Below, piece after piece: positions 43,981-55,681 of a stretch of DNA of 64,000 bases (the stretch's first letter is position 1; each line of letters opens with the position of its first letter). The notes beneath the pieces are model-generated. The model ran no database searches. It was given only the letters and a program-made list of their open reading frames with translations, and was not told where the DNA came from. The position numbers and the translations under genes were made by a program. This DNA is from Mytilinidion resinicola (lineage: Eukaryota > Ascomycota > Dothideomycetes > Mytilinidiales > Mytilinidiaceae), in NCBI RefSeq assembly GCF_010093595.1, contig NW_022985455.1, forward strand, positions 619,053-683,052. The letters are read 5' to 3'.

Positions 43981-46900
43981 GGTGAGAGCGTGGTAGTTGA
44001 AGCGAAAGAATGTGAATGTAAAGATTCAGTGGTATAGGAAGAAGAGAACGTATTCCAGCTTCAATCAATGAAGTTAAGCGGAAAAAAAATGAAAGACGAA
44101 GAATCGGAGAGAACGAATGTAGATGCAAAGGCAAAGTGCTGATCGAGAGAGATGAGAGCATAGTAGCAGGCTTTATACAATACCTAATCTCCTCACTAGT
44201 CATGGCCATTCTAGCATCGCACAACAACGACTACGACGCCTACTCCGCTCTATTCAATTCAAAACCTTCTAGCAATCGGATGGTGAGGAAGTTGTCGGGT
44301 TCGACCAATTGCGGTGGCCGCGCCGGATGGTTTGATCGACGACCGGGTCTCATGCCGAACGAAATAGCAGAAAACGGCCAAACAAATTTCCGCCTATTTT
44401 CAAGATACTATCACTTCGGAAATCAGTGCAACGATGCCGTCTGAGCAATGCGACTATTCGAGGTGCTCGACTACGCAGGGTTTCGAAGGACGGCATCAGC
44501 AACTCATTCAACAAAATGTGTAGTGTGTGAAAGTGTTTCTGGAGTAGTGGATTCGTTATCTTGAGGGGTTTGGTTCGATGTGCTGGGCGTCGCTGACGAT
44601 GACTCGGTTGTGAAAATGAGAGGTGGAGTTATGAGGCAACGAGTCGGAACATCCCCTGCGTGAAACATCTCCACCGCTACTGCTGCTTGGCACACCATCC
44701 AACTCCTAAAATCTCCTTAAGCGCTCTCAATCTATCTCAGGCTCGGTTAGGGATGATATTGGCGCCAGGGTGAAGAGATTTCGACCTCAAGCACGAGAGT
44801 GTTGTCGAAGGAGTTCCGCAATCCTGGGTATGTCAAGATTGATGACACCACTTGACAGTAATCTATCAGGTCCTATGAACTCCTAAAGACGCGATCGATT
44901 CGACGCAGCGAAAAATAAAAACATCAATAAAATAGAGGACATGGTAGCTGGATGACAGATCACGTGGGACGCACGTGACATAGAAGCTGTACAGTGACAG
45001 CCCATAAGTCTATGCACACTACTCTGATACCGTTAGAGTGCACCAATGGGGATTTTATAGCGTAGACGCGATGTCAAATTTTGCGCAGCGGAACCTGATT
45101 TACCTCTTGACGGTCGTGTGGTCTAGTTTCTAAAGGTGGCCGTCAAGCGGCAGCATCGATGTGCCCAGACGTATGGCGTAGTACTGTGATTATGCTTTTC
45201 GCCTCGTAGTGTTGCAGGTGAAAACGGAGTTTGATTCGGGGATCTTGATTCGTTTCGTGGTTTGAAGATACCTTGCATGGGCCGATTGACAACTCAGCAT
45301 TTAGAATGTGACGCACTTAAGTAGGTACCTGGCGTTTCGTTCCGTGTATTTCTAGCCAAAGAGGATACGAAGCATTGTTGCCAGAGACTAGATAATGAGT
45401 TTGAGCATGCGTTCTAGATTACCACGTGCTGTCGCAGCTCGCGTCTAGAACCTCCTATCCACGTCTCGCAGTGGTGACGTGATATTTTCTTTCCTTCTCC
45501 ATAGGACTTGAAGAATCATATCATTCCGACAAACCCTCCGTGATCGCCGAGATAAGAATTGCTCTGGCCGCAAGTCGAAGACGCCCCTGAGTTCTTTGAA
45601 CAGGGAGACCGCATCCAGATGTCGCGATGGGCTTATGTGGCGTCGTTGAGATAGCGTACGTAGGTCGTCATGCTGAGTTAATAGTGGCTTCCAGGGAGCA
45701 TGAGGGTGGTTACGAGTTATGGACGTCGAGAGGTGTTGAGACTGACTGCGCGTAGACTCCATCATAGAGAAGCCGGTGGCATGACGTTCAGACGGATGAA
45801 ATGCAAAAGAGAGATGATGAGTTCGACTCGGCAACATATTCGGGAGTACTGTACATATTCCGATCGGAGTTTTCAAACAGCAAGATCTTCTGATGATATT
45901 AGCTTGCCAACGAGTTGAGTAGAATACCTTTCAGTTCCGTCTGGATCAGCAACCTCTGTTCGGACCTCATCTCAGCTCAGCAGCCCCGCAATCTTGAAAA
46001 AGTTTGCCAGCTCTTATCCACGCCCAGACTTGCTGAGAGCCAACCGGACTCGCCACCATTATTGGCATGCACGCCAGAAGGGTTCCCGCTAGGGTCCACG
46101 CAAAGATAGCATGCAGAATGAAGGATGCAGCCCAGCAGCACCCAACCGTCTTGATCTTTACATGCCTTCCCGAAGCAGGCCGCAAGGAGCCGCGCAAAAA
46201 GCACCTGCGGAATTCAGAGGCAAGAAGCAAAACCTGTCGCAGGGCAGGGTCTGAGTGGAGTGGCGTTGCCAGCACAGGTGAGCCGGAGCCGCCCCATGGA
46301 AGCAGCCGACGGAGAATTGAAACCCAGAGGCGAGAGTATTTTCTGCTTCGGGGAGGTACAGACACTCGACGCGGTCTCCTGAAGCAGCCCTGCAGTTCGT
46401 GGTGTGAGACGGTGGGGGTGAGGCATGAGAGGTTTGCGCAGCCAAGTCGTTTCCCTGCCAGTCTCACGGCACCCTGGCGATGGAGGTGCTTGCGGCGTGG
46501 TGTTTACAAGTTTCAAGATGTTGAACCCTTGCGAAGAGTACTGTTGGCAGCGCCGCTGTACGCGATGACTTCTGTCATTTAAGCGCGAAGATGCTGCAGC
46601 GGTGCCTCGTCTTGGCGCCCTAGGCCCGATGCCCATCACGATCCCCGTTTCGATCCCGGCCAGCGGCTCCATCGCGCACCCGACTACACTGAATGAAGAT
46701 AAGCACACCGCCCTAGGAGAGCGGCTCCGCCGTTGACGTCACGGTGCAGAAGAAGCCAGACTTTAGCGACTGCCCAGGCCATCATTCGATTCCTTGGGCG
46801 TACAGCGTACGGCGTACTGGACTGTGAATCCTGCGTCCTGCCGGAGTCTGATGCCGACGAGAAGAATCCGTGCGAGCGTCGTGGCAGCTTCGTGGGAATT

Positions 46901-47567
46901 TCTATGGGCCGCTGATCAATTCACGCATTGAGCTCGTAAGCTGACGGGGGTGAGGGCTTCGTAAAAGCTTCTAGCGCTCGCCGCAGACTTTTCCATCCCC
47001 ATTTTTCATCACTGCAGCCCGCGGGAGCGATCAGTGCTCACGACACTTGCCAGGGCAGAGCCTGTCGGAGCTTGGCTGCACTAGAAATGGCGCCCGACAT
47101 CATGGCTTCGTCCCGTGGCTGCCGCCATGCACGATGCCACAAGGCATGCCTGACGCGCCCTGGCAGCGGTGGCGCCGCGAATCGAAGATCCATACGGGAA
47201 CTGATAAGCATCTCGGTACTACCGAGAGCTGCCAGCCGCTGCGATTGGTGCTCACGCCCGTAGGGCTCTGCCAGCCGCATCGTGAAGTGTGGGGGAGGAG
47301 ACTGACGGTTTTCCCAACCCATCACCGGCCTCGCCCCTTATCAAGCGTGAAGCCACCCTGCGCCGGCTATGCAGCGTGCAGTAACCTGGGGACGTTGCAG
47401 CAGGCTATCCGAGCGTGCTTTCGGGTGGACCTTTCTCCACCAGCGGCCGCTATATCAAGAGCTCGTGTCGTGTGCTCTGCTGCGAGCAGGACACTCGTGG
47501 CCCATCACTTCCCTCCCTTTCACTCCTACACATCCCAATTGTCCACCTCCCATACTCTTCAGTAGTT
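43981..47567. other. Gene-free spacer
   Basis: About 3.6 kb between divergently transcribed AA9 and amino-acid permease genes. Many frames of 60-170 codons occur on both strands at 45.4-47.5 kb where the DNA is GC-richer, but they overlap each other and show no motifs. I see no repeat or RNA gene. Confidence 0.5.
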
Positions 47568-49598
47568 ATGGAGAAGGACCTTGAGAAGACCGGCAGCAGC
47601 GGCAGCCCTGCCGCCCCCGCATACGATGCTGGCTACACTGAGGAAACCAAGACGGGTACCCGCTTCAGTCGTTTCGCCGACAGCTTCAAGAAGAATCCCA
47701 ATGCACGCATGGTCACCGAGGCCACTGACGAGGAGGGGAAACCCCTCCCCGACCAGCCGCCCGCGGAGCCTGCGCTCTCGATGGCCCTGAAGGACCGACA
47801 TTTGCAGATGATTGCCATTGGTGGCTCTATTGGTGCGAAACCTTCTTTATTACCACGCCTTAGCGTCCCGTACGTAACAAAATGCTGATCTGCAGCAGGC
47901 ACGGGACTGTTCGTTGGTTCTGGCTCCGCTCTGCAGGCAGGTGGGCCAGCCTCATTGGTGCTTGCGTACGGCCTCATTGGAATAATGTTGTACTGCACTG
48001 TTCACGCGCTTGGTGAGCTTGCCGTGGCGTTCCCGGTTGCCGGCTCGTTCGCAATATATGCCAGTCGCTTCATTGACCCCGCTTGGGGATTTGCTATGGC
48101 CTGGAAGTAAGTTAGCCGTCTGATTCCGTCTGTCTAGCTGGGAGATTGGCAAGATACTTCCAAGCTGGAGTCAAGGGAGTAGAGTCACAGAATTGCAGCT
48201 AACATGCCTTCAGTTATGCTCTTTCCTGGCTGGTCACCCTACCTCTCGAAATTGTAGCTGCTTCCATCACCGTCTCATACTGGCCTGGTGCCGCAGGCGT
48301 CAATGGAGCTGCTTGGGTCACCATCTTCCTCGTCGTCATCATTTCTATCAATCTTTTCGGTGTAAGAGGATATGGTGAAGCCGAATTCGTCTTCTCCATT
48401 ATCAAGGTGACTGCCGTGATTGGCTTTATGTAAGACCCTCCCTTTCTACCATACTGGACCATTTCTGACCTCAGTTAGCATCCTCGGTATCATCATCGAC
48501 TGCGGTGGTGTTTCTGGCCAGCCGTATATGGGAGCCCAATATTGGTACAATCCCGGCGCTTTCCACAACGGATTTAAGGGCCTCTGCTCCGTGTTCGTCA
48601 CGGCTGCCTTCTCTTTTGCTGGTACTGAGCTGGTTGGTCTGTGTGCTGCTGAAACCGAAAACCCACGCAAGACGCTCCCCACCGCAGTGAAGCAGGTCTT
48701 CTGGCGTATTTGCCTCGTAAGCAGTCTCACTCACTTCGAACCAATCCTCGTCTAAACAAAAAAACCCCAGTTCTACATGGTCTCCCTCACCATCGTCGGC
48801 TGCCTCGTTCCATACAACGACCCGCATCTGATCGGTTCCTCTTCATCTGACGCCAATGCATCACCCTTCGTCATCGCCGTTAAAAGAGCCGGCATCAAAG
48901 TCGTACCCTCCATCATGAACGTAGTCATCCTGATTGCAGTTCTCTCCGTCGGCAATTCCTCTATCTACGGTTCCTCGCGTACCCTCGCGGCTCTCGCCGA
49001 CCGCGGGCAAGCTCCTAAGTTCCTTGGCTACATCGATCGCTCCGGGCGCCCTCTCATGGCTATTCTGTTTTCTTCAGCGTTCGGCTTTATCTGCTACATC
49101 GTCGCCGCAGGCACTGACACCCGCACGCAAGCGTTCAACTGGATGCTGGCCATCTCTGGTCTTGCTGCCGTTTTCAACTGGGCGTCCATATGTCTCTGCC
49201 ACATCCGCTTCCGCGCTGCGTGGAAGTACCACGGACACACCCTCGACGAGCTCGCGTTCAAATCCCAAGCCACGGTGTGGGGCTCGTGGGTGGGGTTTAT
49301 CTTCAACATCATCATCCTCATCGCGCAGTTCTGGACTGGATTTGCGCCAGTTGGGTACGCTGATATGACAGCGGGAGAGCGCGTCGAGAACTTCTTCATG
49401 GCGTATCTCGCGTTTCCAATTGTGGTGCTCATGTACATCGTCTACAAGCTCATCTTCAGGACGAAGTTCAAGAGTGTAAAGGATATGGATATTACATCTG
49501 GTAGACGGGAGTTGGATCTTGCGGCTATTCTGGCGGAGGAGAGGGCGATCCAAGCCCAGTGGCCTAGGTGGAAGAAGATCTATAAGACTGTGTGTTAA
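47568..49598 (+). CDS. General amino-acid permease (AAT/YAT family)
   Basis: Five exons: 47568-47832, 47899-48106, 48214-48429, 48479-48716 and 48771-49598; 584 residues, phases consistent. A hydrophilic cytoplasmic N-terminus of about 75 residues leads into [24 protein letters not shown], written across the first splice, the conserved first-helix motif of fungal amino-acid permeases. Helix 3 (YCTVHALGELAVAFPVAGSF) and the conserved AGTELVGLCAAETENPRK follow, in about twelve membrane segments. The tail is cytoplasmic. It resembles Gap1/Inda1-type proton symporters of the plasma membrane. Substrate range is inferred to be broad but is not proven. All introns are 49-107 nt. Confidence 0.93.
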
Positions 49599-50010
49599 GG
49601 GATTGTCGTCTTACTACAAAGGAGTTTTGGGTGGTAAGAAGAATTGTGGGCATTGTATATATGAGTTATGCATCTCGGGTAGGGAAGATGTACGATATCT
49701 AGGACATGATACCAGTCTTTACTATTGTTAATTATCGTCTTCGACTGAATGATTATATGCGCTTCAAAGATCAGACATACCAATTCATGATTACCCCGAC
49801 ACGATCACAGAAGAAGTCGTTGACGTTTCCTTTCCAAATTCCGTCCCTTACAATAGCAGCACTTCCATTGGCTGTAGCAGGCTGTCCATCACGTGACTGT
49901 GGCTTAACCCGAACGCTCGGGCCGTAAATATGCGAAAGTCGATGACAATCGCAACATCATCTCAAAGTTTCCGTCTCCGACTCCCATCCTCTCGATCCAC
50001 CCACCTCACA

Positions 50011-51312
50011 ATGGTAACCTCCCTCTGCCGCTGCGCCCGCCTCGCCGCCTCTCCCCGTCTCCTCATCTCTTCTCGCGGCCTCACCACCTCCTCGCGATCC
50101 TTCGCCACCACAAGAGACGACTCCGCAACTACACCTCATACCTCCGCCTCTAAGCCCGCTCGGCCCTCCTACTTCAAAAACTCCAAAGTCCCCTCCTTCG
50201 ACGACTTTGTCGGCGGCAAGAATGAAGTCCTGGGCATCTCCGAATCGCTAGAACTCCGCACCGCCATGGTCGGGCCCGCCGGAAAGAAACGCCAAATCAC
50301 ACGGCTCCCCGAATGGCTCAAAACCCCCGTGCCCGTTGGCGAGAACTTCAAGAAAATAAAGCACGACCTGCGCGGGCTGGGGCTGCACACTGTATGCGAG
50401 GAAGCGCGGTGTCCGAACATCTCGGACTGCTGGGGCGGGAGCGACAAAGCCGCCGCCACAGCAACAATCATGCTGATGGGGGACACCTGCACGCGCGGGT
50501 GCCGCTTCTGTAGCGTCAAGACGGATAAAGCGCCGGCGCCGCTGGACCCGCACGAGCCTGAGAACACGGCCGAGGCGCTGAAGCGGTGGGGGCTGGGGTA
50601 TGTGGTGCTGACGAGCGTGGACCGGGATGATCTGGCGGACGGGGGCGCGCGGCATTTCGCGGAGACGATTATGAAGATCAAGCAGAAGGCGCCGGCGATG
50701 TTGGTGGAGGCGTTGACGGGGGATTATGCGGGGGATTTGGAGATGGTCGCGCTGGTCGCGCGGAGTGGGTTGGATGTGTATGCGCACAACATTGAGACAG
50801 TGGAGGCGCTGAGTCCGATGGTCAGGGACCGACGGGCAGATTTCAGGCAAAGTTTGAGGGTGTTGAAGGCGGCGAAAGAGGAGAAGCCGAGTTTGATCAC
50901 TAAGACGAGTATTATGCTGGGTCTGGGAGAGAGGGAGGATCAGCTTTGGGATGCGTTGAGAGGTCAGAATTTTCTACTCTTGCTTCATCTCATGGGTTTG
51001 AGTGATGAAAATACTAAATTTCCCACAGAGCTCCGCAAAATTGACGTCGACGTTGTGACATTCGGACAATACATGCGCCCTACGAAACGCCACATGAAAG
51101 TCGAGGAATACATCACACCAGCTACTTTCGAGCTTTGGCGACAGCGAGCCCTCGATCTCGGATTTCTGTACTGCGCCAGTGGTCCGCTGGTCAGGAGTAG
51201 CTACAAAGCCGGCGAAGCGTTTATTGAGAATGTCCTTAAGAAGAGGGCTCGGAAGAGTGAGACGGCGCTAGCGGATATGGCTGGTGCGCTAGGAGCAGAG
51301 AAGACAGTGTAA
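50011..51312 (+). CDS. LIP5: Lipoyl synthase, mitochondrial
   Basis: Two exons: 50011-50962 and 51029-51312, with a 66-nt intron (GTCAGA to CCACAG, CTAAA branch-like). Because 66 is divisible by three and has no stop, unspliced reading would insert 22 residues. I chose the ATG at 50011 (CACAATGG context; [18 protein letters not shown]) because it gives a typical Arg/Ser-rich presequence; an upstream in-frame ATG is at 49930. The enzyme is a radical-SAM protein inserting two sulfurs into octanoyl groups to make lipoyl cofactors of pyruvate and 2-oxoglutarate dehydrogenases. Auxiliary cluster cysteines are in [13 protein letters not shown] and the radical-SAM cluster in CTRGCRFC. The C-terminal [12 protein letters not shown] serine motif is intact. 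Confidence 0.95.
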   Translation: MVTSLCRCARLAASPRLLISSRGLTTSSRSFATTRDDSATTPHTSASKPARPSYFKNSKVPSFDDFVGGKNEVLGISESLELRTAMVGPAGKKRQITRLPEWLKTPVPVGENFKKIKHDLRGLGLHTVCEEARCPNISDCWGGSDKAAATATIMLMGDTCTRGCRFCSVKTDKAPAPLDPHEPENTAEALKRWGLGYVVLTSVDRDDLADGGARHFAETIMKIKQKAPAMLVEALTGDYAGDLEMVALVARSGLDVYAHNIETVEALSPMVRDRRADFRQSLRVLKAAKEEKPSLITKTSIMLGLGEREDQLWDALRGQNFLLLLHLMGLSDENTKFPTELRKIDVDVVTFGQYMRPTKRHMKVEEYITPATFELWRQRALDLGFLYCASGPLVRSSYKAGEAFIENVLKKRARKSETALADMAGALGAEKTV

Positions 51313-53232
51313 TTGTGCTGAACTGGCTCCTATTATCCATAATTCGACTTCAACTGCATTGCTTGGCGTTGGTTAGGTAGGCATAGATGGGTCTCGAGTC
51401 ATCACAGACCTCTGGGAGGTATTCACCGATATTTCAACATCATCTTTCTGAACACAATGGAACTTTTTAAGATATTATTCATATACGTCACGGCCTAGAC
51501 CTGTCAGCAATTCATTCGCGCCATTGACAATCGACCTGCCAGTCATCAGCAATTTAATGAAGGAATAGACTTCAGGGTTGAGTTTTCCACACATCTTCTT
51601 GAAACAGGATCAGTCCTCCAGCTGATGAATAGGTCTAGCGATATAACCACCAGCTTCCAACTATCAGCCTGCACTTCATATGCGTTCGCAAGTCTCGTCA
51701 CATTCACAGCATCATCAAAACGAAAAGATGGCTGGCAAGCGCGCGACCCCGCGCTTTATTACAAATATCCCCACAAACTCCCCTTCTTCTTCACGTTCCC
51801 TTCCGCGCAAGCAAAATTGACTCGCCTAAATCGCAAACAACAATACCCACGAAGCAACCGTATCCCCAACTCCTAGGCTTAAAAACACCGGGCACTAAGG
51901 CTAGACGCCGAGACGCCGAGGGGCTGAACACCTAGTATCCCCTCTCTAAAACAAGCTCGCGGGCCTTCTTTCTCTAAAAGGGCAGAAATAACAGAAACCC
52001 GAATCGCGTATTGCGTACCCGCCCGATCCTTTCCCAAAAAAAGAAGAAAAAAAAAAGGCCATGCCGTTCTTACAGGCACAAGAAAGACAAATTGCCGGTA
52101 CTTGCTTGCAAATGAGGTTCGAACCGTAAACTCTCCCAGAGCAGGCGTAACAAAGACAAAATTCGCGGCCGAATTCCACCAAAACAAGAAGCAAGACATC
52201 ACCGCCCGTCCGAATCCGAATCTTCCGGACCCGATTGTGCGAGAACACAAAGTTCCAATCCAAATCTTCACGTTGCTTGAGGAACACAAAAAGTCCAAAT
52301 CCAAATCTGTACGTGACCAAGACGACAAAATCAATCAACGCGCCAACGCCGTGGTCGAATGAGTACGTACGGTTTTCGTACGTACTACTGTTTCAGTATG
52401 CGTCCCCAGAAGTGCCGCTAAGATAAAACATGCCAGGGACCTTCGTGGGGGAAGGTCTGTCACCGAAAAACGCCCTCGACTCGACTCGACTCGGCAAGGC
52501 GAGGCGAGGCGAGGGGAAATCGGAATGTCTGTTGGCTTCTTTCCTCCCGGATCCGGCGGATGGATGCTACATCCGTGATTTGAACCCGGTGGCGGGCGCG
52601 CGAGAGGCGCCTATCGGAGAGGTTTCTGGGGACGGGGTAGTCCGAAGGGGAAGTGGGAGAGGTTGCGTGGTGCTTTTCGCAGCACATAACCGCCCAAATC
52701 CATCCAAAAAAAAAAAAAAAAAAAAAAAAAAAGGGGCCCGAGGACAGGGCTGTTGCCCAACGCGAGACATAAATCCAGATGTCGCCAATCGGCGAAAAAC
52801 GAAATCCTGAAAGGAAAATGAAACCTCGCGAACGCGATCGCCTGGGCTAGCTATCACAAAATCCCACTTCTTCTCCTCCTCTCTCTCTCTCCCTTTCCTT
52901 TTTTTTTGGTTGAGGGAGAGAAGGAGAGGTGGAGGGGGTGGGGGAGGGTGGAAAGGGGAATTGGGAAAGAGATGGGAAGGGGAACTAGGGGAGAGAATGC
53001 AAGAAATCGCAGGAGTCGCACGGGGGCCAGCCGGGCTGGGCAGTCCTCTCGAGAGGAGAGGGGTGCCGTCCTCGCCCAGCTGGTGGTGTGGGTTCGTGCG
53101 TTTGATGTAATGGTGTTGTTGATCGAGGTGGTGTTGAAACTGGAGGAATAGTGATGATAAAAAGTGCGATCCGTAAGTCTCCCTTGTAGAAGTCCAGAAC
53201 CCTTCCAGCGGATCTCAAGAGCGTGTTGTAAG
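51313..53232. other. Gene-free spacer with simple repeats
   Basis: No gene is supported between lipoyl synthase and the MFS gene, which converge here. It contains an A-rich stretch near 52030-52055, a ggcga repeat near 52496-52515, and the poly-A run listed separately. Frames of 60-150 codons here are artefacts of skewed composition. Confidence 0.55.
52706..52732. repeat. Poly-A run of 27
   Basis: An uninterrupted run of 27 adenines flanked by GC-rich DNA. It could be the 3' end of a retro-inserted sequence, but no element body or target duplication is evident. Confidence 0.9.
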
Positions 53233-54897
53233 TTAGGTCTGCGACACCTTTGCTCCTAACGATTCCACTACTGGCAGCGATCCTGGCCCGCCCATCCTCG
53301 CACGTCGGTCCGCCTCTACCTTCTTGGCAAAGTGGCTCTTGCTCCGGATCCAGGGCCCATACCAGTAGAAAATGTAAATCGGTATCACGACGGCTACCGC
53401 CAGGCCGCCTAGTAGCGTGCTCGCCGCCTGCAGACGCAGCCCCTTCGGCCCGATGTTGTGATACAGCGGCTTCGCATACAGCGCGCTGAGACCGGCGAGG
53501 AGATCCCTGGCGAATCCGTTACCACCAGTTGCGGAGGAGGCATATGGTCCGTATGCAGCGACCATGTAGTCGATGGTGGCCATGTAGACGGCGAGGTTTG
53601 CCATGCCGATGAGGACGGAGATGAGCAAAGGCGCAGCCCAGGGGATTGGCGGACCCGTGGCTGTCCAGGCGAAGCCGAACATGCCGATGAAGAGGAGCGG
53701 CGCCAGGAAGAGGAGGAGCTTGAGGCGCTGTTCGGGGACGAGGGCGTCGGTGCCACTGCGCATCATGAGGGCCTGCTGCTTCTTGAAGAAGGGGAAGAAC
53801 ATGAAGTACGCGATCACGTAGCCTATGAGCAACGGGATGAAGGCGAGGCCGAGTTGGATCGGGGAGAAATGCCACTGCGAGAAGGTGTAGCCGTACGACT
53901 CGAGGAACGTGAAGATGAGGGCGTCGCTGAAACCAGACAGGAGCGAGAGGCACAAGACGATGGGCTCTCTGCAGAACATGACGAAGGGCCGCGCCCAGAT
54001 CTTGCCGACTTCGCGGACAGTGAAGCGCTCGCGCCAGCTGCGGCCTTCGTTGGGGCCGTATACCTTTTTGATGCCGGTCTTTCGGAGCTTCTTCGCCTCG
54101 CGGTCGAGGAGGACGCTGCTGCGGGTCTCGGGGACCCAGATGAGGTGGATAAGTTGCACAGCGGCCCCGAGGATCAGCTGGATCCAGAAGTTCCAGCGCC
54201 AGTTGAGATACTGCTGGATGAAGCCGCCGACGACAGGCCCGACAACGCTGCCGCCACAGCTGGTGAGCACGACGAACGCAACGGCATACTGCTGGCGGTC
54301 CGGCTCGAACATGTCGGCCACGATCCCCAGCGTTACACTACCCCCGGCGCTGGACAAGCCCCCGAGGAAACGGCCAGCGAGAATCTGCGGTACGCCTTTC
54401 GACGTCGCGCACATGATTTGCCAGATGTTGACAAGCCCGAGCGAGGTCTGAAGCACATTCTTCCGTCCCAGTTCCTCGCTCCACGGCGCCCACAGCTCGC
54501 AGCCGAAGGCGTAGGAGAGGAGAAAGATCATTTGGCCTTTCCGGACATAGTCTTCAGACACGTTGAAGTCTTTTGCGATTGGTTGCACGGCGTTGGAGAA
54601 GACCGCGGCGTTGTAGTTCATGCTGATTTGGACCATGCCCATGATAGTGAGAATGATCCATTTCTTGCTCTTGGGGTAGGCGTAGGCGAGGCATTGGTAG
54701 CAGTCTTCTTCTCTGAGGACAGTGGCTCTGAAGGTGTTGGGGTTGGTGGATGGAGTAGAGAGAGGGGTGACGGTGCTGACGGGGAGTGTTGGAGAGTTGA
54801 CGGGACGGATGGTGGTGGGTGGGGAGGATGAGGGAGTTACTTCGTGCAGCTCGGCAGACGCAGAGGCTTTATCTCTCTCGGTCTCGTTGGTAGCCAT
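53233..54897 (-). CDS. MFS transporter (DHA1 type)
   Basis: A single-exon gene of 554 residues. The first 75 residues are a Ser/Thr/Pro-rich cytoplasmic tail followed by CYQCLAYAYPKSKKWIIL, the usual entry to helix 1. Twelve hydrophobic segments are visible. The motif APWSEELGRK in the loop between helices 2 and 3 and LSSAGGSVTLGIVADMF and WRWNFWIQLILG match drug:H+ antiporter-1 family members related to polyamine and fluconazole exporters. Substrate is unknown. The complement carries a 457-codon open frame, which is a shadow of the GC-rich codon bias. The gene lies head-to-tail with the next one on the same strand. Confidence 0.9.
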   Translation of the reverse strand: MATNETERDKASASAELHEVTPSSSPPTTIRPVNSPTLPVSTVTPLSTPSTNPNTFRATVLREEDCYQCLAYAYPKSKKWIILTIMGMVQISMNYNAAVFSNAVQPIAKDFNVSEDYVRKGQMIFLLSYAFGCELWAPWSEELGRKNVLQTSLGLVNIWQIMCATSKGVPQILAGRFLGGLSSAGGSVTLGIVADMFEPDRQQYAVAFVVLTSCGGSVVGPVVGGFIQQYLNWRWNFWIQLILGAAVQLIHLIWVPETRSSVLLDREAKKLRKTGIKKVYGPNEGRSWRERFTVREVGKIWARPFVMFCREPIVLCLSLLSGFSDALIFTFLESYGYTFSQWHFSPIQLGLAFIPLLIGYVIAYFMFFPFFKKQQALMMRSGTDALVPEQRLKLLLFLAPLLFIGMFGFAWTATGPPIPWAAPLLISVLIGMANLAVYMATIDYMVAAYGPYASSATGGNGFARDLLAGLSALYAKPLYHNIGPKGLRLQAASTLLGGLAVAVVIPIYIFYWYGPWIRSKSHFAKKVEADRRARMGGPGSLPVVESLGAKVSQT

Positions 54898-55681
54898 AGT
54901 GATGACAGGTGGCTTATTGTAACAGGCCGTGGTTCTTTGTGGTTCTTTGTGGAGTAGTGGGTAGTAAGAGGGTGGTAGTGGTGTGCTCGTTGTTGGGTCA
55001 GTAGTTTTAGGGTGTTCTCGAAGCTCTGTCAGCAGTGGTGCATGACAGAGGGTGACTTGGGTGCGTGTGAAGAAAGGTAAGATAAGACAGTTTCCTGGGG
55101 AAGCTGTGGGCTTTTATGGGAGGCCGCTCATTTCATTTGTGGTATTGTGCCACGTACGCGAGTGGTGAACCATGATTTGAGGTGTGGTACTCTGATTCTC
55201 CCAGGTCGAGACGTAAGTGTACCACAGTTGAACATGTAGTCTAAAAATAGAGAACCCGATACTAAACCATCCAAGTGGTTTATCTTATATATATATAAAT
55301 CCAGACTTTCATGAAAGTCAGCTCATAAAGTACTCATATTAAACATCGTGCGCACATCGGGATACAGGTCATATTGTAGAGCTCAAAAGTGTGCACATTT
55401 TCGTCATCTTCAATTCTAAGATCTACCATTACTCTTCCAATGATTGGGCGGAATCGAGGTCTCATGGTTTTTGCAACATAGAAGGCTGGATATGACTAAT
55501 GAACCAAGGAGGGCATCCATATCAGATCCAAGCCCCGCAGCATCAGAGCTTCCGCCTTTCTTCTGCACACCCGACTTGAATTGCCTAGCACCCTCCCGTT
55601 CATCTCCGCCCCACTCCAATCATACTTCCACCGCAGCATCCCTCTCAATCATCCTTCCCAATAACTTCTGCTCCACTCCAA

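Noticed and set aside
46000..47560. Several 100-170-codon frames on both strands upstream of the permease
   Set aside because: Mutually overlapping, no family motifs, no coherent splice chain.
53458..54831. A 457-codon plus-strand open frame opposite the MFS gene
   Set aside because: It is fully antisense to a clear MFS transporter, has composition typical of a shadow frame (many Glu/Asp/Arg) and no motifs.
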